Positions 27,615-36,324 of a DNA stretch of 64,000 bases are shown piece after piece (within the stretch, counting starts at the first letter, position 1; every line of letters begins with the position of its first letter). This stretch comes from Bog-473 sp963821755 (lineage in GTDB: Bacteria; Actinomycetota; Acidimicrobiia; Acidimicrobiales; RAAP-2). The notes beneath the pieces are model-generated. The model was not told the origin of the DNA and did no database searches. It saw only the letters and a program-made list of their open reading frames with translations. The DNA is taken from NCBI GenBank assembly GCA_963821755.1, contig CAWGEX010000003.1, positions 744,001 through 808,000 of the forward strand, given 5' to 3'. The position numbers and the translations under genes were made by a program.

Positions 27615-27647
27615 TGAAAACCCTTTTCGGCCCATTACGGTTGAACT

Positions 27648-28413
27648 GTGCGTCATCTTGGTGATCCGGACGACCATGACCTCCCGGGAAGGGCGATCAA
27701 CAACACTGCCGACGGCGATCCGTCGCCGAAGGCGTGGATGAGCTGGTCGAGCGGCAAGGACAGCGCGCTCGCTCTGCATGCGACACGGATGGCGGGAGCC
27801 ATCGATGTCGTCGGTCTCGTAACCACCGTCAACTCAACGGCTGACCGAGTGGCGATGCACGCGGTGCGTCGTTCATTGCTCGAGGCTCAGGCCGACGCGT
27901 TGGGCTTGCCGCTGCACGTGGTCGAACTCCCGTGGCCTTGTCCCAACGACGTCTACGAGGAGCGCATGGCGACCGCGTGCATCACAGCGCGGGATGCCGG
28001 CGTGAGCGCCATGATTTTCGGCGATCTCTTCTTGGAAGACATCCGCTCCTACCGTGAACGGTCATTGGAGGGGTTCGGGATCACTCCGTTGTTCCCTTTG
28101 TGGCTGCGCCCGACCGACGAGGTGGCACGGGACCTCCTGCACCGTGGGCATCCGAGCCGTGCTCACCTGCGTCGATCCCGCACAGGCTCCCGCCGGAATT
28201 GCCGGTCGCTGGTACGACGAAGCGCTGCTCAGAGACCTTCCGCCCGGGGTTGACCCTTGTGGCGAGAACGGTGAATTTCACACCTTCGTGGTGGATGGCC
28301 CGGGCTTCGCTCACCCTCTCGAGGTGAACGTGGGCGAGATCGTCGAGCGCGACGGTTTCGTGTTCGCCGACGTGGTGCCCAGTCCCGAGGTAGCAATCAC
28401 CTCGCCACTCTGA
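27648..28413 (+). CDS. PP-loop ATPase, diphthine--ammonia ligase-like (DUF71; one-base frameshift)
   Basis: The N-terminal half has the PP-loop S-W-S-S-G-K-D-S-A-L-A-L-H (ATP pyrophosphatase) and 'GLPLHVVELPWPCPNDVYEERM', then 'GDLFLEDIRSYRERSLEG'. The C-terminal half, in a second frame, reads G-I-R-A-V-L-T-C-V-D-P, 'GRWYDEALLRDLPPGVDPCGENGE' in part, and F-H-T-F-V-V-D-G-P. Removing one C at 28142-28143 joins them, giving about 254 residues. This is the DUF71/diphthine-ammonia-ligase-like family; in bacteria the role is not diphthamide synthesis, and some members act on cofactors. The GTG at 27648 gives a ~30-residue leader before the PP-loop, so the true start may be later. MhuD follows after 12 bases. 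Confidence 0.75.
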
Positions 28414-28425
28414 TCAGATCTCATC

Positions 28426-28755
28426 ATGACGGTTATCAAGATCAATGCCATCACCGTGCCCGACGACGCAGGAGACGAACTGGCGCGGCGGTTCGCCGCC
28501 CGAGCCGGTGCGGTCGACAACCAGGAGGGCTTCGAAGGTTTCGAACTGTTGCGTCCCACCGACGAGCGACACCAGTGGCTGGTCGTCACCCGCTGGAGAG
28601 ACGAGGCTTCGTTTCAACAGTGGGTGTCGTCACCGGCCTTTGGCCACGGTCATGCCGGCGCTGGTCGGCCCTCGCCTCACGGCGGTCCCGTGTCAGTGTC
28701 GTCGGAACTGTGGTCCTACGAAGTAGCCGGCGGTTCTGACGGCACTCCGGCCTGA
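28426..28755 (+). CDS. mhuD: Haem-degrading monooxygenase, MhuD/IsdG type
   Basis: A 109-residue ABM-fold protein that looks close to mycobacterial MhuD: M-T-V-I-K-I-N-A-I-T-V-P with the catalytic Asn at 7, 'GFEGFELLRPTD', and V-V-T-R-W with the catalytic Trp at about 65. A histidine after F-G-H-G-H-A-G is available as haem ligand. MhuD opens haem to mycobilin and frees iron in the cytoplasm. It begins 12 bases after the PP-loop gene, so the pair is probably co-transcribed. It lies directly upstream of the cobalamin riboswitch, which is a separate unit. Confidence 0.85.
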   Translation: MTVIKINAITVPDDAGDELARRFAARAGAVDNQEGFEGFELLRPTDERHQWLVVTRWRDEASFQQWVSSPAFGHGHAGAGRPSPHGGPVSVSSELWSYEVAGGSDGTPA

Positions 28756-28781
28756 CATCGCTCTCGGTCAGGGCGAAATGT

Positions 28782-28912
28782 CATGTGATACCGTGCGGTT
28801 GCAATAGCAGTACCTCCCGTGAGGGGAAGCCGGTGAAATGCCGGCGCTGGTCCGCAACCGTAAGAAGTGAGCCGAGAGGCTCTCTTCAAGCCGGGATACC
28901 TCGCTGGGGGCA
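28782..28912 (+). promoter_or_regulatory. Cobalamin (B12) riboswitch
   Basis: The conserved B12-box is present at about 28825-28862: AAGCCGGTGAAATGCCGGCG, then CTGGTCCGCAACCGTAA. The closing element AAGCCGGGATACCTCGC is at 28888-28904, and the 5' side has the typical GTGCGGTTGCAATAGCAGTACC arrangement split over 28794-28813. Such riboswitches bind adenosyl- or other cobalamins and usually shut off B12 uptake or synthesis genes when the vitamin is plentiful. The next gene starts 90 bases after the aptamer, and the whole five-gene unit to 36304 is on the same strand. Outer boundaries are approximate. Confidence 0.93.
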
Positions 28913-28975
28913 GAGTTCCCACCGTCGAGACACTAGGGCTGGGGCTCGGTGGACCTCGCGAGGTTGCGGCGTTTC

Positions 28976-28992
28976 CGGGCTGAAGCCCGGGA
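28976..28992 (+). promoter_or_regulatory. Hairpin between B12 aptamer and first gene
   Basis: CCGGGCT-GAA-GCCCGG forms a stem just before the purine-rich ribosome-site region (GGGAAGCGAGA) of the ATG at 29003. It is a candidate expression platform that could mask translation start. Pairing with the aptamer cannot be judged by eye. Confidence 0.4.
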
Positions 28993-29002
28993 AGCGAGAA
29001 CC

Positions 29003-31586
29003 ATGCACACCATCGCAGTCAGCTGGACACGCCTGAAGGCAGCAGCCCTTGGGGCGGTCATCCTCGTTTTCAGCGCCGGAGCCGCGTTGAGCGTTCCTGC
29101 TGGCGCGGCAACCCCCACCCTTCCGCAAACCGGCGCCGCCCAGTCGGCGGCCGCGTGGCTCGGTGCTCAGTTCACGTCGGGTGGATTCATCCCACTCTCG
29201 GGCTCGACGGCACCAGATCTTTCCTCGACGGTCAATTCGGTCCTGGCGCTGGCCGGCGCGGGTGTCGATGCCTCGACGGCGAACAGCGCAGTGCAATTCC
29301 TCGAGGCCAACTCGGCGAGTTACATCTCGGCTGACGGAAGCGACGGGCCCGGACAATTGTCATTGCTCATTCTCGACGCCCATGCATTGGGCGTCGATCC
29401 AGCCACCTTCGGGGGCACTGATCTGGTGGCACGACTGTTGGCGACCGAGCAGACCACCGGTCCCAACGCCGGACGATTCGGCACCGATGCCCAAGTACCC
29501 AACTTCAATGCCAGCCCGTTCGACCAAGGTCTTGCCCTGGCCGCGCTCAAAGCTGCTGGTGTCACTGCGGACACCGCCGCCATCTCTTGGTTGCAAGGCG
29601 TGCAGTGCCCCAGTGGCGGATGGACGGCGCCCGACAATGTCTCCAATCCCTGCGGGGGCGACCCGACCCTGGGCAATGGCCCTGACACCAACACGACGGC
29701 CGTGGCCATTGAAGGCCTGGTCGCGCAAGGCGCGCTGACATCGACAGTGCAGACCAGTGCGCTCACCTTCTTGGAAACCACACAGGATTCGGACGATGCC
29801 GGATGGGGCTTCGAACCCAATCCCTCGCAATCGCCGGGCAATAGCGACCCGAACTCCACCTCGTTGGTGATTCAGGCCCTTCTCTCCATGGGCCTCTCCC
29901 CCACCGAGCGCGACCTTCACCAAAAATGGCGCGACCCCGGTCACCGCGCTCCTCCATTTCGTTGTCCCAAGCGGCCCCGACGCCGGCGCAGTTGCAAGCC
30001 CCTTCGGTTCTCCGACCGCCGGCAATCTCTTGGCGACCTACCAGGCGGTGCCGGCACTGGCGGGATTGAGCTTCCCGTTCAATGCCCCGCCTGCGCCGAT
30101 CGTCACCGGTCTCTCAGTCACGTCCGGACCGGTCACCGGAGGAACAAGTGTGGTCATCACGGGCCAAAACCTGTCGAATCCACTCTCGGTTACTTTCGGT
30201 ACGGTGGCGGCTCCGAGCTTCACAGTCGACTCCGGCACCTCGATCACCGCCATTTCCCCGACCGCGGTCGGCACCGGGCCGGTTGACGTCACGGTGAAGT
30301 CCTTTGGAGGGACGTCGGCCACGTCCACCGCTGATCAATTTACCTACGAGCCCACCTCGGGCCCCTATAGCCCGCTCACGCCGGCGCGTATCTGTGACAC
30401 CCGGGCGGGGAATCCGTCCATGCTGGATGCGGCTCCAGCCGACCAGTGCAATGGAAGCACGGTTCCCATCGGCGGCATCAAGACCATCAGCGTGGCCGGC
30501 GACTTCGGCGTTCCCGCGGATGCCCTCGCCGTGGTGCTCAACGTCACCGTGGTCGACCCGACCGGGCCGGGATTCGTGACGGCCTATCCGGCCGGGGCCA
30601 CCGTGCCTGCGACTTCGAACATCAACTACACCGCCGGTCAGGTGGTGCCGAACCTGGTGGAAGTCGGTACAGGAACCAACGGGGACGTCTCCTTCTATTC
30701 TTCGAACCAGGCCGACCTGGTGGTCGACATCGAGGGCTACACCGCGCCCACGGCGGCTGGTGGCCCTGGGGCCGGGCTCTATACGGCTCTCCCCTCCCCA
30801 GCTCGCATCTGTGACACGAGAGCCGGGGTGCAGAACGCAGCCCCCAACGGTCAGTGCAGTGGAGTGGCCAATGCCGGTGCGACTCTCAGCGCAGGGGGAA
30901 CGATCAACGTCTCCGTCACGGGTGCCAGCGCGATCCCGGCCGGAGCCACCGGGGCAGTGTTGAACGTCACTGCGGTCAATGCCAAGGCGCCAGGCTTCCT
31001 GACCGTATACCCCGAAGACAGCACCCGGCCCCTTGCTGCCTCCAACGTCAACTATGTGGCGGGACAGGCGGTGGCCAATCGCGTCGTCGTGCCTCTCTCG
31101 ACGACCGGAGGGAGTCTGGGTCAGATAACCGTGTACAGCACCCAGTCGGTCGATGTGGTTGTTGACGTTTCGGGATATTTTTCCGCCTCCGGCGGATCCG
31201 GATCCCAGTTCAATGCTGAAGCTGCACCACTGCGCATCTGTGACACCAGATCCCAGAGCCCGTCCAACGTGTGCACCGACAAATCCATCGGCCAAGGCCG
31301 ACCTCTGACGCTCAACGTGGCCGGATTGGTCGGTGTGCCAGCCAACGCAACTGCGGTCGTCGTAAATCTCACGGGAGTCAGCCCACCGGAGGGCACCTTC
31401 CTGACCGTGTTTCCGGGACCCAGACTGCCTTCCACCTCCGACCTCAATCTGAGCACCGGCGATGTCAGGGCCAACCTGGTGGTCGCGAAGCTCTCCTCAA
31501 ATGGCACCATCTCAATCGCCAACAGCACCGGCACCGCCAATGTCGTCGTCGATGTCCTGGGCTGGTACGCAGCGCCACCGGGGTGA
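29003..31586 (+). CDS. Secreted transcobalamin-like alpha/alpha-repeat protein with TIG and three RxCDTR repeats (one-base frameshift)
   Basis: About 860 residues after removing one C from the C5 run at 29898-29902, which joins '...QALLSMGLSP' to 'PSATFTKNGATP'. Order: signal peptide (1-35); squalene-cyclase/prenyltransferase-like helical repeats (about 40-300, e.g. 'DQGLALAALKAAGV', 'QCPSGGWTAPDNV', 'NTTAVAIEGLVAQG', 'AGWGFEPNPSQSPGN', T-S-L-V-I-Q-A-L); an IPT/TIG domain (about 365-450); and three ~140-residue beta repeats each opening R-I-C-D-T-R. The alpha/alpha barrel is the fold of transcobalamin and intrinsic factor. With a B12 riboswitch upstream and an ECF transporter downstream, I infer a surface cobalamin-binding protein. 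The start at ATG 29003 is preferred; a GTG at 28949 is possible. Residues contacting B12 cannot be assigned. Confidence 0.75.
30387..31586 (+). repeat. Three tandem ~140-residue R-x-C-D-T-R protein repeats
   Basis: R-I-C-D-T-R motifs are encoded at 30387, 30804 and 31233, 139 and 143 codons apart. Each copy then has a V-x-L-N-V-T (or V-V-V-N-L-T) strand, a G-F-V-T/F-L-T-V-Y/F-P strand, an 'N-x-x-x-G-x-V-x-x-N' block and a closing V-V-V-D-V/I-x-G-Y/W strand. The DNA copies have diverged, so these are old protein repeats and not recent duplications. Similar repeats are common on secreted actinobacterial proteins; they probably hold the protein at or on the wall (inference). Confidence 0.8.
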
Positions 31587-31698
31587 TGGCCCTGCTCCAC
31601 ATCCAAGGTGTCGGACACTGGCCCGGATCGACGGCGAGGAGTCTGGAGGTCACGGTCCCAGATGACAACTCCCAACCCCCGACGCTGGGCCCATTCCG

Positions 31699-32673
31699 AT
31701 GAGATCACCCCTCGGGAAGCTTGCTCGCCTCGCCAAAGTGCTCCTGGCCTCCTTCACGCTGGCCCTTTTGATGGTGTGCCTCAACCCAGGAGGCGGTGTG
31801 TCGCAGGCTGACCCACTCAGCTCCTGTACCACCACGGCCGGCGTGATTGTCGTCGTCGATTTCTCCCATTGGGGCGGCAATGCCGACCGTGTCTGCTTTG
31901 CCGCATTGACCACGAACACCACCGCCTATGACGCACTCATCGCCGAAGGATTCACCACCGTTGGCGACGCCCACGACGGGTCCGCCTTCGTGTGCCGTAT
32001 CACCGAGCCCGGAACCGGTGTCGCCGAGCCCTCGGTATCCGAGGACCCGTGCACGACGACCCCGCCGGCGACCGCCTATTGGTCCTTCTGGATCGCCAAT
32101 GCCGGTCAGGGTGCTTGGAACGTGAGCCCACTCGGAGTGATGAGCCTGGTCCCGCAGCCAGGCAGCGTTGAGTACTGGAACTTCGGATCAGATGCGGGAG
32201 AGGCTGATCGGCCGCCCCTCCCCCCGAGCGCCGTGCGAGCCACGAACACCACTCCGACCACTCAGCCAATCACGCCGCCTCCTACCGGTGCGTCTGCCTC
32301 CGGCGGTTCCGGCTCCGGCAGCGGCGGCGGCGCCGGTGCGACGACGCCCACGACCCCGTCGAGCAACGGCAAGTCAGCCCGGGCTCCTACTTCGGCCGGA
32401 GGGCACGGGGCAAAAGGGGCTCCCGCAACCTCGACCAACTCCTCGAAGGCGTCGACCACGACTCCAGGCCCTTCCGCCCGTGGACATTCACCGGGCGGCA
32501 CACCATCCGGTCGCGCCAGGTCGAGCCTGAAGATCGTCGACGTCGGCCCGGCGTCAGCCGCCACATCTCGCCCTTCAGGCTCCCCGCTTCCGCTGGTGAT
32601 CGGTGGCTTATTGGTCGTCGCACTGGCGTTCGGTGGCATCATGGTCGTGCGGCGCCGACGCAGGTTGGATTGA
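31699..32673 (+). CDS. Membrane-anchored SCO2322-like protein (transcobalamin beta-domain-like)
   Basis: A 324-residue surface protein: signal peptide (1-38, 'VLLASFTLALLMVCLNPGGGVSQA'), a folded domain (about 40-170) with C-T-T-T-A-G-V-I-V-V-V-D-F and 'AYWSFWIANAGQGAWNVSPLG', then 'GSVEYWNFG'. A long Ser/Thr/Pro/Gly linker follows (about 175-290) and one C-terminal helix with an R-R-R-R-R-L-D tail (about 297-324) anchors it in the membrane. The Y-W-S-x-W...G-x-V-E-x-W pattern resembles the small beta domain (DUF4430 type) that closes over B12 in transcobalamins, and also the actinobacterial SCO2322 family (recalled, not searched). It is followed immediately by EcfT. Confidence 0.72.
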   Translation: MRSPLGKLARLAKVLLASFTLALLMVCLNPGGGVSQADPLSSCTTTAGVIVVVDFSHWGGNADRVCFAALTTNTTAYDALIAEGFTTVGDAHDGSAFVCRITEPGTGVAEPSVSEDPCTTTPPATAYWSFWIANAGQGAWNVSPLGVMSLVPQPGSVEYWNFGSDAGEADRPPLPPSAVRATNTTPTTQPITPPPTGASASGGSGSGSGGGAGATTPTTPSSNGKSARAPTSAGGHGAKGAPATSTNSSKASTTTPGPSARGHSPGGTPSGRARSSLKIVDVGPASAATSRPSGSPLPLVIGGLLVVALAFGGIMVVRRRRRLD

Positions 32674-33882
32674 ATGCCCACCCGCTCGCGTCGTTGGAGT
32701 ATCTCGAGCGACCGTCGGGTACCACGCACATTGCATCCAATCGCCTGGTGGGTGTGGGCGCTGGGTCTGGCCACTGCGGCCAGTCGGACGACGAATCCGA
32801 TCCTGCTCATCTTGATCCTCGCCGTCCTGGCCTTTGTGGTGGCCAACCGACGCGGTGAGGCTCCTTGGGCCCGGGCCTTCAAGTACTACCTCTTCGTGGC
32901 CCTCGCCGTCGTCGCGGTACGAGTCGTCTTTCGGATCGTCTTCGGGGGCGACATCGACGCACGTGATATGCACGTGCTCTTCTCTCTGCCCCACATACCC
33001 CTGCCCTCGTGGGCCGCCGGGGTGCAACTTGGTGGACCAGTGACCCTTGAAGGAACTCTTTCGGCGCTCTACGACGGTCTCCGCCTCGGGTGCCTGCTCT
33101 GTTGTGTCGGTGCCGCCAACACGCTGGCCAATCCCAAACGTGCCCTGCGCATATTGCCCGGAGCGCTGTACGAATTGGGTGCGGCCATTGTGATTGCCCT
33201 CAACATCGCCCCTCAGTTGGTCGAGAGCGTGCAGCGCGTGCGCCGGGCCCGCAAACTCCGGGGCGGCTCGGGCAACGGGTTCCACGCCCTGCGCAGCATC
33301 GCCATACCGGTGCTCGAAGACGCACTCGACCGTTCCCTCAATCTGGCGGCGTCAATGGACTCACGAGGCTACGGCCGCATAGCCGGTACATCGCACCGAG
33401 ACCGCCGCATAACCGGAGCCCTCATGATCTCGGGGATGGGCGGACTGTGCATCGGCGCCTACGGCCTGCTCAACGGGTCGTCCGAGGAGTCGTTGGGCCT
33501 TCCCGCCTTGTTGGCTGGTTCGGTCTTGTGCGCCCTGGGGCTCGCGCTCGGTGGTCGCCGGGTCCGACGGAGCCAATACCGACCAGACCCCTGGAAACTG
33601 CCCGAATGGTCGGTCGTGGCCACCGGCGTCATTCCGGCCGCCGTTTTCTTGGCGGGGACCGGGTACGCCGTCGCCAGCCTGAATCCCTCGACCAGCCCGC
33701 TGAGCTGGCCCACGCTGCCTGTGATCCCGGCATTGGCCATTCTCGTGGCCGCGCTGGCCGGTTTCGCGGCCCCGCCGCCTCTCCGTCCGGCCCAACCAGC
33801 CGCGGTCAGAGGAAGGGCCCAGAGCGATCAAGAGACAGCAGAGGCAGGGCCTATCTCACCCCGCACCGAGGTGCCGGCGTGA
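32674..33882 (+). CDS. ecfT: ECF transporter transmembrane subunit EcfT (CbiQ-like)
   Basis: A 402-residue membrane protein starting at the base after the previous stop (TGA-ATG). It has at least five transmembrane helices in the first ~210 residues. Two coupling motifs match EcfT: 'RRARKLRGG' and 'ASMDSRGYGR' (the A/S-R-G signature that docks on the ATPases). The C-terminal third adds more helices and a charged tail. EcfT links the substrate-binding S component to the ATPases in the membrane. Its stop overlaps the ATPase start by four bases (GTGA), so the operon is translationally coupled. Confidence 0.9.
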   Translation: MPTRSRRWSISSDRRVPRTLHPIAWWVWALGLATAASRTTNPILLILILAVLAFVVANRRGEAPWARAFKYYLFVALAVVAVRVVFRIVFGGDIDARDMHVLFSLPHIPLPSWAAGVQLGGPVTLEGTLSALYDGLRLGCLLCCVGAANTLANPKRALRILPGALYELGAAIVIALNIAPQLVESVQRVRRARKLRGGSGNGFHALRSIAIPVLEDALDRSLNLAASMDSRGYGRIAGTSHRDRRITGALMISGMGGLCIGAYGLLNGSSEESLGLPALLAGSVLCALGLALGGRRVRRSQYRPDPWKLPEWSVVATGVIPAAVFLAGTGYAVASLNPSTSPLSWPTLPVIPALAILVAALAGFAAPPPLRPAQPAAVRGRAQSDQETAEAGPISPRTEVPA

Positions 33883-35504
33883 TCGAGCTCCAGCAGGTCA
33901 CCGTCACCTACACCGATGCGCCGGCGCCGGCCCTCCGCGAGGTCAATCTGCGTATCGAGGAAGGTGAGCTGGCTCTGGTGGTGGGGCGAACCGGGGTGGG
34001 GAAATCGACACTGTTGCGGGTCATCAACGGCTTGGTGCCGCACTTCACCGGGGGAACCCTGGCCGGGCGCGTGCTGATCGAAGGACGAGAGACCCGGGCC
34101 CAACCACCGCGGGAGTTGGCGGACGTGGTGGGTTTCGTGGGTCAGGACCCGTTGGCTGGATTCGTGACCGATACCGTCGAGGAAGAACTGGCCTACACCA
34201 TGGAGCAGTTGGCGGTGCCGGTTGACGTGATGCGCAAGCGAGTCGAAGAGACGCTCGACCTTCTCGGTATCGCCGATCTCCGCAGCCGCGCCCTGCACGA
34301 ACTGTCCGGCGGCCAACAGCAACGGGTGGCCATTGGCGCGGTACTCACGGCCCATCCCCGCATCTTGGTGCTCGATGAACCGACCTCCGCCCTCGACCCC
34401 ACGGCAGCCGAAGAGGTCTTGGCCGCCATCACCCGCTTGGTTCACGACTTGGCGGTCACGGTGGTGCTGGCCGAGCATCGCCTCGAACGCGTGGCGCAGT
34501 ACGCCGATCGTGTCATCGAGGTACGAACGAACGGCACCGTTGTGTCCGGCCTACCGGCCGAGATGTTCGCCACCACCAGAGTGGCGCCGCCCGTCGTCGA
34601 ACTCGGTCGGATGTTCGGGTGGACCCCGTTGCCGCTGTCCGTGCGCGACGCTCGTCGACAGATCGGGCCGGTCCGGGACCAGCTCGGCGGCCGGACCGTT
34701 CCGCCGCTGCGCCGCACCTCGACCCGTGCGGAGGGTCCGGTGGCCCTCAAGGCCCGCAACCTGGTGGTCCGATACGGGGCGGTGGTCGCCGTGCGGGGGG
34801 TGGACCTCGACCTGGCTGGTGGTGAAGTGACGGCCGTGATGGGGCGCAACGGTTCAGGGAAGTCATCCTTGTTCTGGGCGCTCCAGGGGTCGGGCCCGCG
34901 ACAGAGTGGGACGGTCGACGTCGACGGGGCAGATCCGAAGGTGCTCTCGGCAGCTCAGGGTCGTCGGCTGGTGGGTCTGGTGCCACAGACGCCGGCTGAT
35001 CTTCTCTATCGAGAGACGGTCGCTCAGGAGTGCGCCCAGGCCGACAGTGAATCCGGCGTGACACCACATCAGGGGACGCGAGCGTTGCTCGATCGCCTCG
35101 CGCCCGGCGTGCCCGATGATGTCCACCCTCGGGATCTCTCCGAAGGGCAGCGGCTTGCTCTGGTGCTGGCCATCCAGTTGGTAGCGGCTCCTCGCGTGAT
35201 TCTGTTGGACGAGCCGACCCGGGGCCTTGACTACACCGGGAAACGGGCCCTCGTTGGGATCCTCGACTCGTTGGCCGCCGAAGGTCGGGTGGTGGCGATT
35301 TCGACCCACGATGTTGAATTCGTGGCCGCTGCAGCCGATCGGGTCATCGTCATGGCGGACGGCGACGTGGTGGCCGGAGGGAGCACGGTCGATGTGGTCG
35401 GGGCATCACCCGCGTTTGCGCCGCAGGTGGCCAAAATTCTCTCACCCTTGACGTATCTCACGATCGATCAGGTCAAGACCGCTGTGGGGGTGGCCGGCCG
35501 ATGA
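33879..35504 (+). CDS. ecfA: Fused double ATPase of ECF transporter (EcfA1-A2)
   Basis: A 541-residue protein carrying two ABC domains. Domain 1 (about 1-235): Walker A G-R-T-G-V-G-K-S-T, Q-loop G-F-V-G-Q-D-P, signature L-S-G-G-Q-Q-Q-R, Walker B I-L-V-L-D-E-P-T, switch A-E-H-R-L. Domain 2 (about 285-520): Walker A G-R-N-G-S-G-K-S-S, signature L-S-E-G-Q-R, Walker B V-I-L-L-D-E-P-T, switch S-T-H-D. The second signature lacks the usual second Gly, so the two sites may not be equal. It powers the ECF transporter at the inner face of the membrane. The start GTG at 33879 overlaps the EcfT stop. Confidence 0.93.
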   Translation: MIELQQVTVTYTDAPAPALREVNLRIEEGELALVVGRTGVGKSTLLRVINGLVPHFTGGTLAGRVLIEGRETRAQPPRELADVVGFVGQDPLAGFVTDTVEEELAYTMEQLAVPVDVMRKRVEETLDLLGIADLRSRALHELSGGQQQRVAIGAVLTAHPRILVLDEPTSALDPTAAEEVLAAITRLVHDLAVTVVLAEHRLERVAQYADRVIEVRTNGTVVSGLPAEMFATTRVAPPVVELGRMFGWTPLPLSVRDARRQIGPVRDQLGGRTVPPLRRTSTRAEGPVALKARNLVVRYGAVVAVRGVDLDLAGGEVTAVMGRNGSGKSSLFWALQGSGPRQSGTVDVDGADPKVLSAAQGRRLVGLVPQTPADLLYRETVAQECAQADSESGVTPHQGTRALLDRLAPGVPDDVHPRDLSEGQRLALVLAIQLVAAPRVILLDEPTRGLDYTGKRALVGILDSLAAEGRVVAISTHDVEFVAAAADRVIVMADGDVVAGGSTVDVVGASPAFAPQVAKILSPLTYLTIDQVKTAVGVAGR

Positions 35505-36304
35505 GTCGTGGTGCTCGGGCCATTCGGATCGGCCCAAGGTCCAAGGTGACCATCGTCTTGGCGTCGTTCGTCGGTTTTATTGCGTTCTTTTGGCCGTTCG
35601 TGGTCGCTCCGGGCGTCTTTTCCGACAACACCACGGCACCACTCATGTTCGCTGCCCTCCTGGTGTTGATCTTGGCGGTGGTCCTGGCCCAGATCAGCGA
35701 GGGGGGCATGGATGCCAAAGCGATCGCCATGCTGGGTGTGCTGTCCGCCTTGGGAGCCGCGCTGCGACCGCTCGATGCCGGCACGGCCGGCGTGGAAACG
35801 ATTTTCTTCACCCTTGTGCTCGCCGGCCGGGTCTTCGGTGCCGGCTTCGGTTTCACGCTCGGATGTACCACCCTGTTTGCCTCCGCCCTCATCACGGGTG
35901 GCGTCGGTCCATGGATGCCGTACCAGATGTTCGCCTGCGCCTGGGTCGGACTCGTCGCCGGGCTCCTCCCACGGGCGACCGGGCGTCGAGAGGTGTTGAT
36001 GTTGGCCGCGTACGGTGCCGTATCGGGCTACGTCTACGGATTCCTGATCAATCTGTCCTTCTGGCCCTTCTTCTTGGGCCCGCAGAGCAGCATCGCCTAC
36101 GTTCCCGGGGCATCGGTGGCGGAAAATGCGCACCACTACCTGATCTTCGACGCCACGACTTCGCTCGGATTCGACACCGGACGCGCCATGACGACGTTCA
36201 TCTGCATCATTCTGGTGGGACCGGCCATGCTGGCCACGTTTCGTCGGGCGTCACGGCGGGCGGCCTTCGAGGCGCCGGTCCTGATCACCGACCCGCTGCG
36301 CTGA
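35501..36304 (+). CDS. ECF transporter S component (putative cobalamin-type)
   Basis: A 267-residue membrane protein with about six helices. It overlaps the ATPase stop by four bases (ATGA). The segment 'GVGPWMPYQMFACAWVGLVAGLLP' and the preceding 'GFTLGCTTLFASALITGG' are typical of an S-component group found with cobalt/cobalamin ECF operons. The S component gives specificity; because the operon is under a B12 riboswitch, a corrinoid is the likely substrate, which is inference. It is the last gene of the unit: the next gene, an MFS protein, starts 20 bases later but belongs to a different family. Confidence 0.85.
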   Translation: MSRGARAIRIGPRSKVTIVLASFVGFIAFFWPFVVAPGVFSDNTTAPLMFAALLVLILAVVLAQISEGGMDAKAIAMLGVLSALGAALRPLDAGTAGVETIFFTLVLAGRVFGAGFGFTLGCTTLFASALITGGVGPWMPYQMFACAWVGLVAGLLPRATGRREVLMLAAYGAVSGYVYGFLINLSFWPFFLGPQSSIAYVPGASVAENAHHYLIFDATTSLGFDTGRAMTTFICIILVGPAMLATFRRASRRAAFEAPVLITDPLR

Positions 36305-36324
36305 GCACCGCTGAGCCATCCTGA

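Noticed and set aside
30114..31295. Leftward open frame of 393 codons inside the B12 operon
   Set aside because: Antisense to the repeat region of the surface protein; no coding signs of its own.
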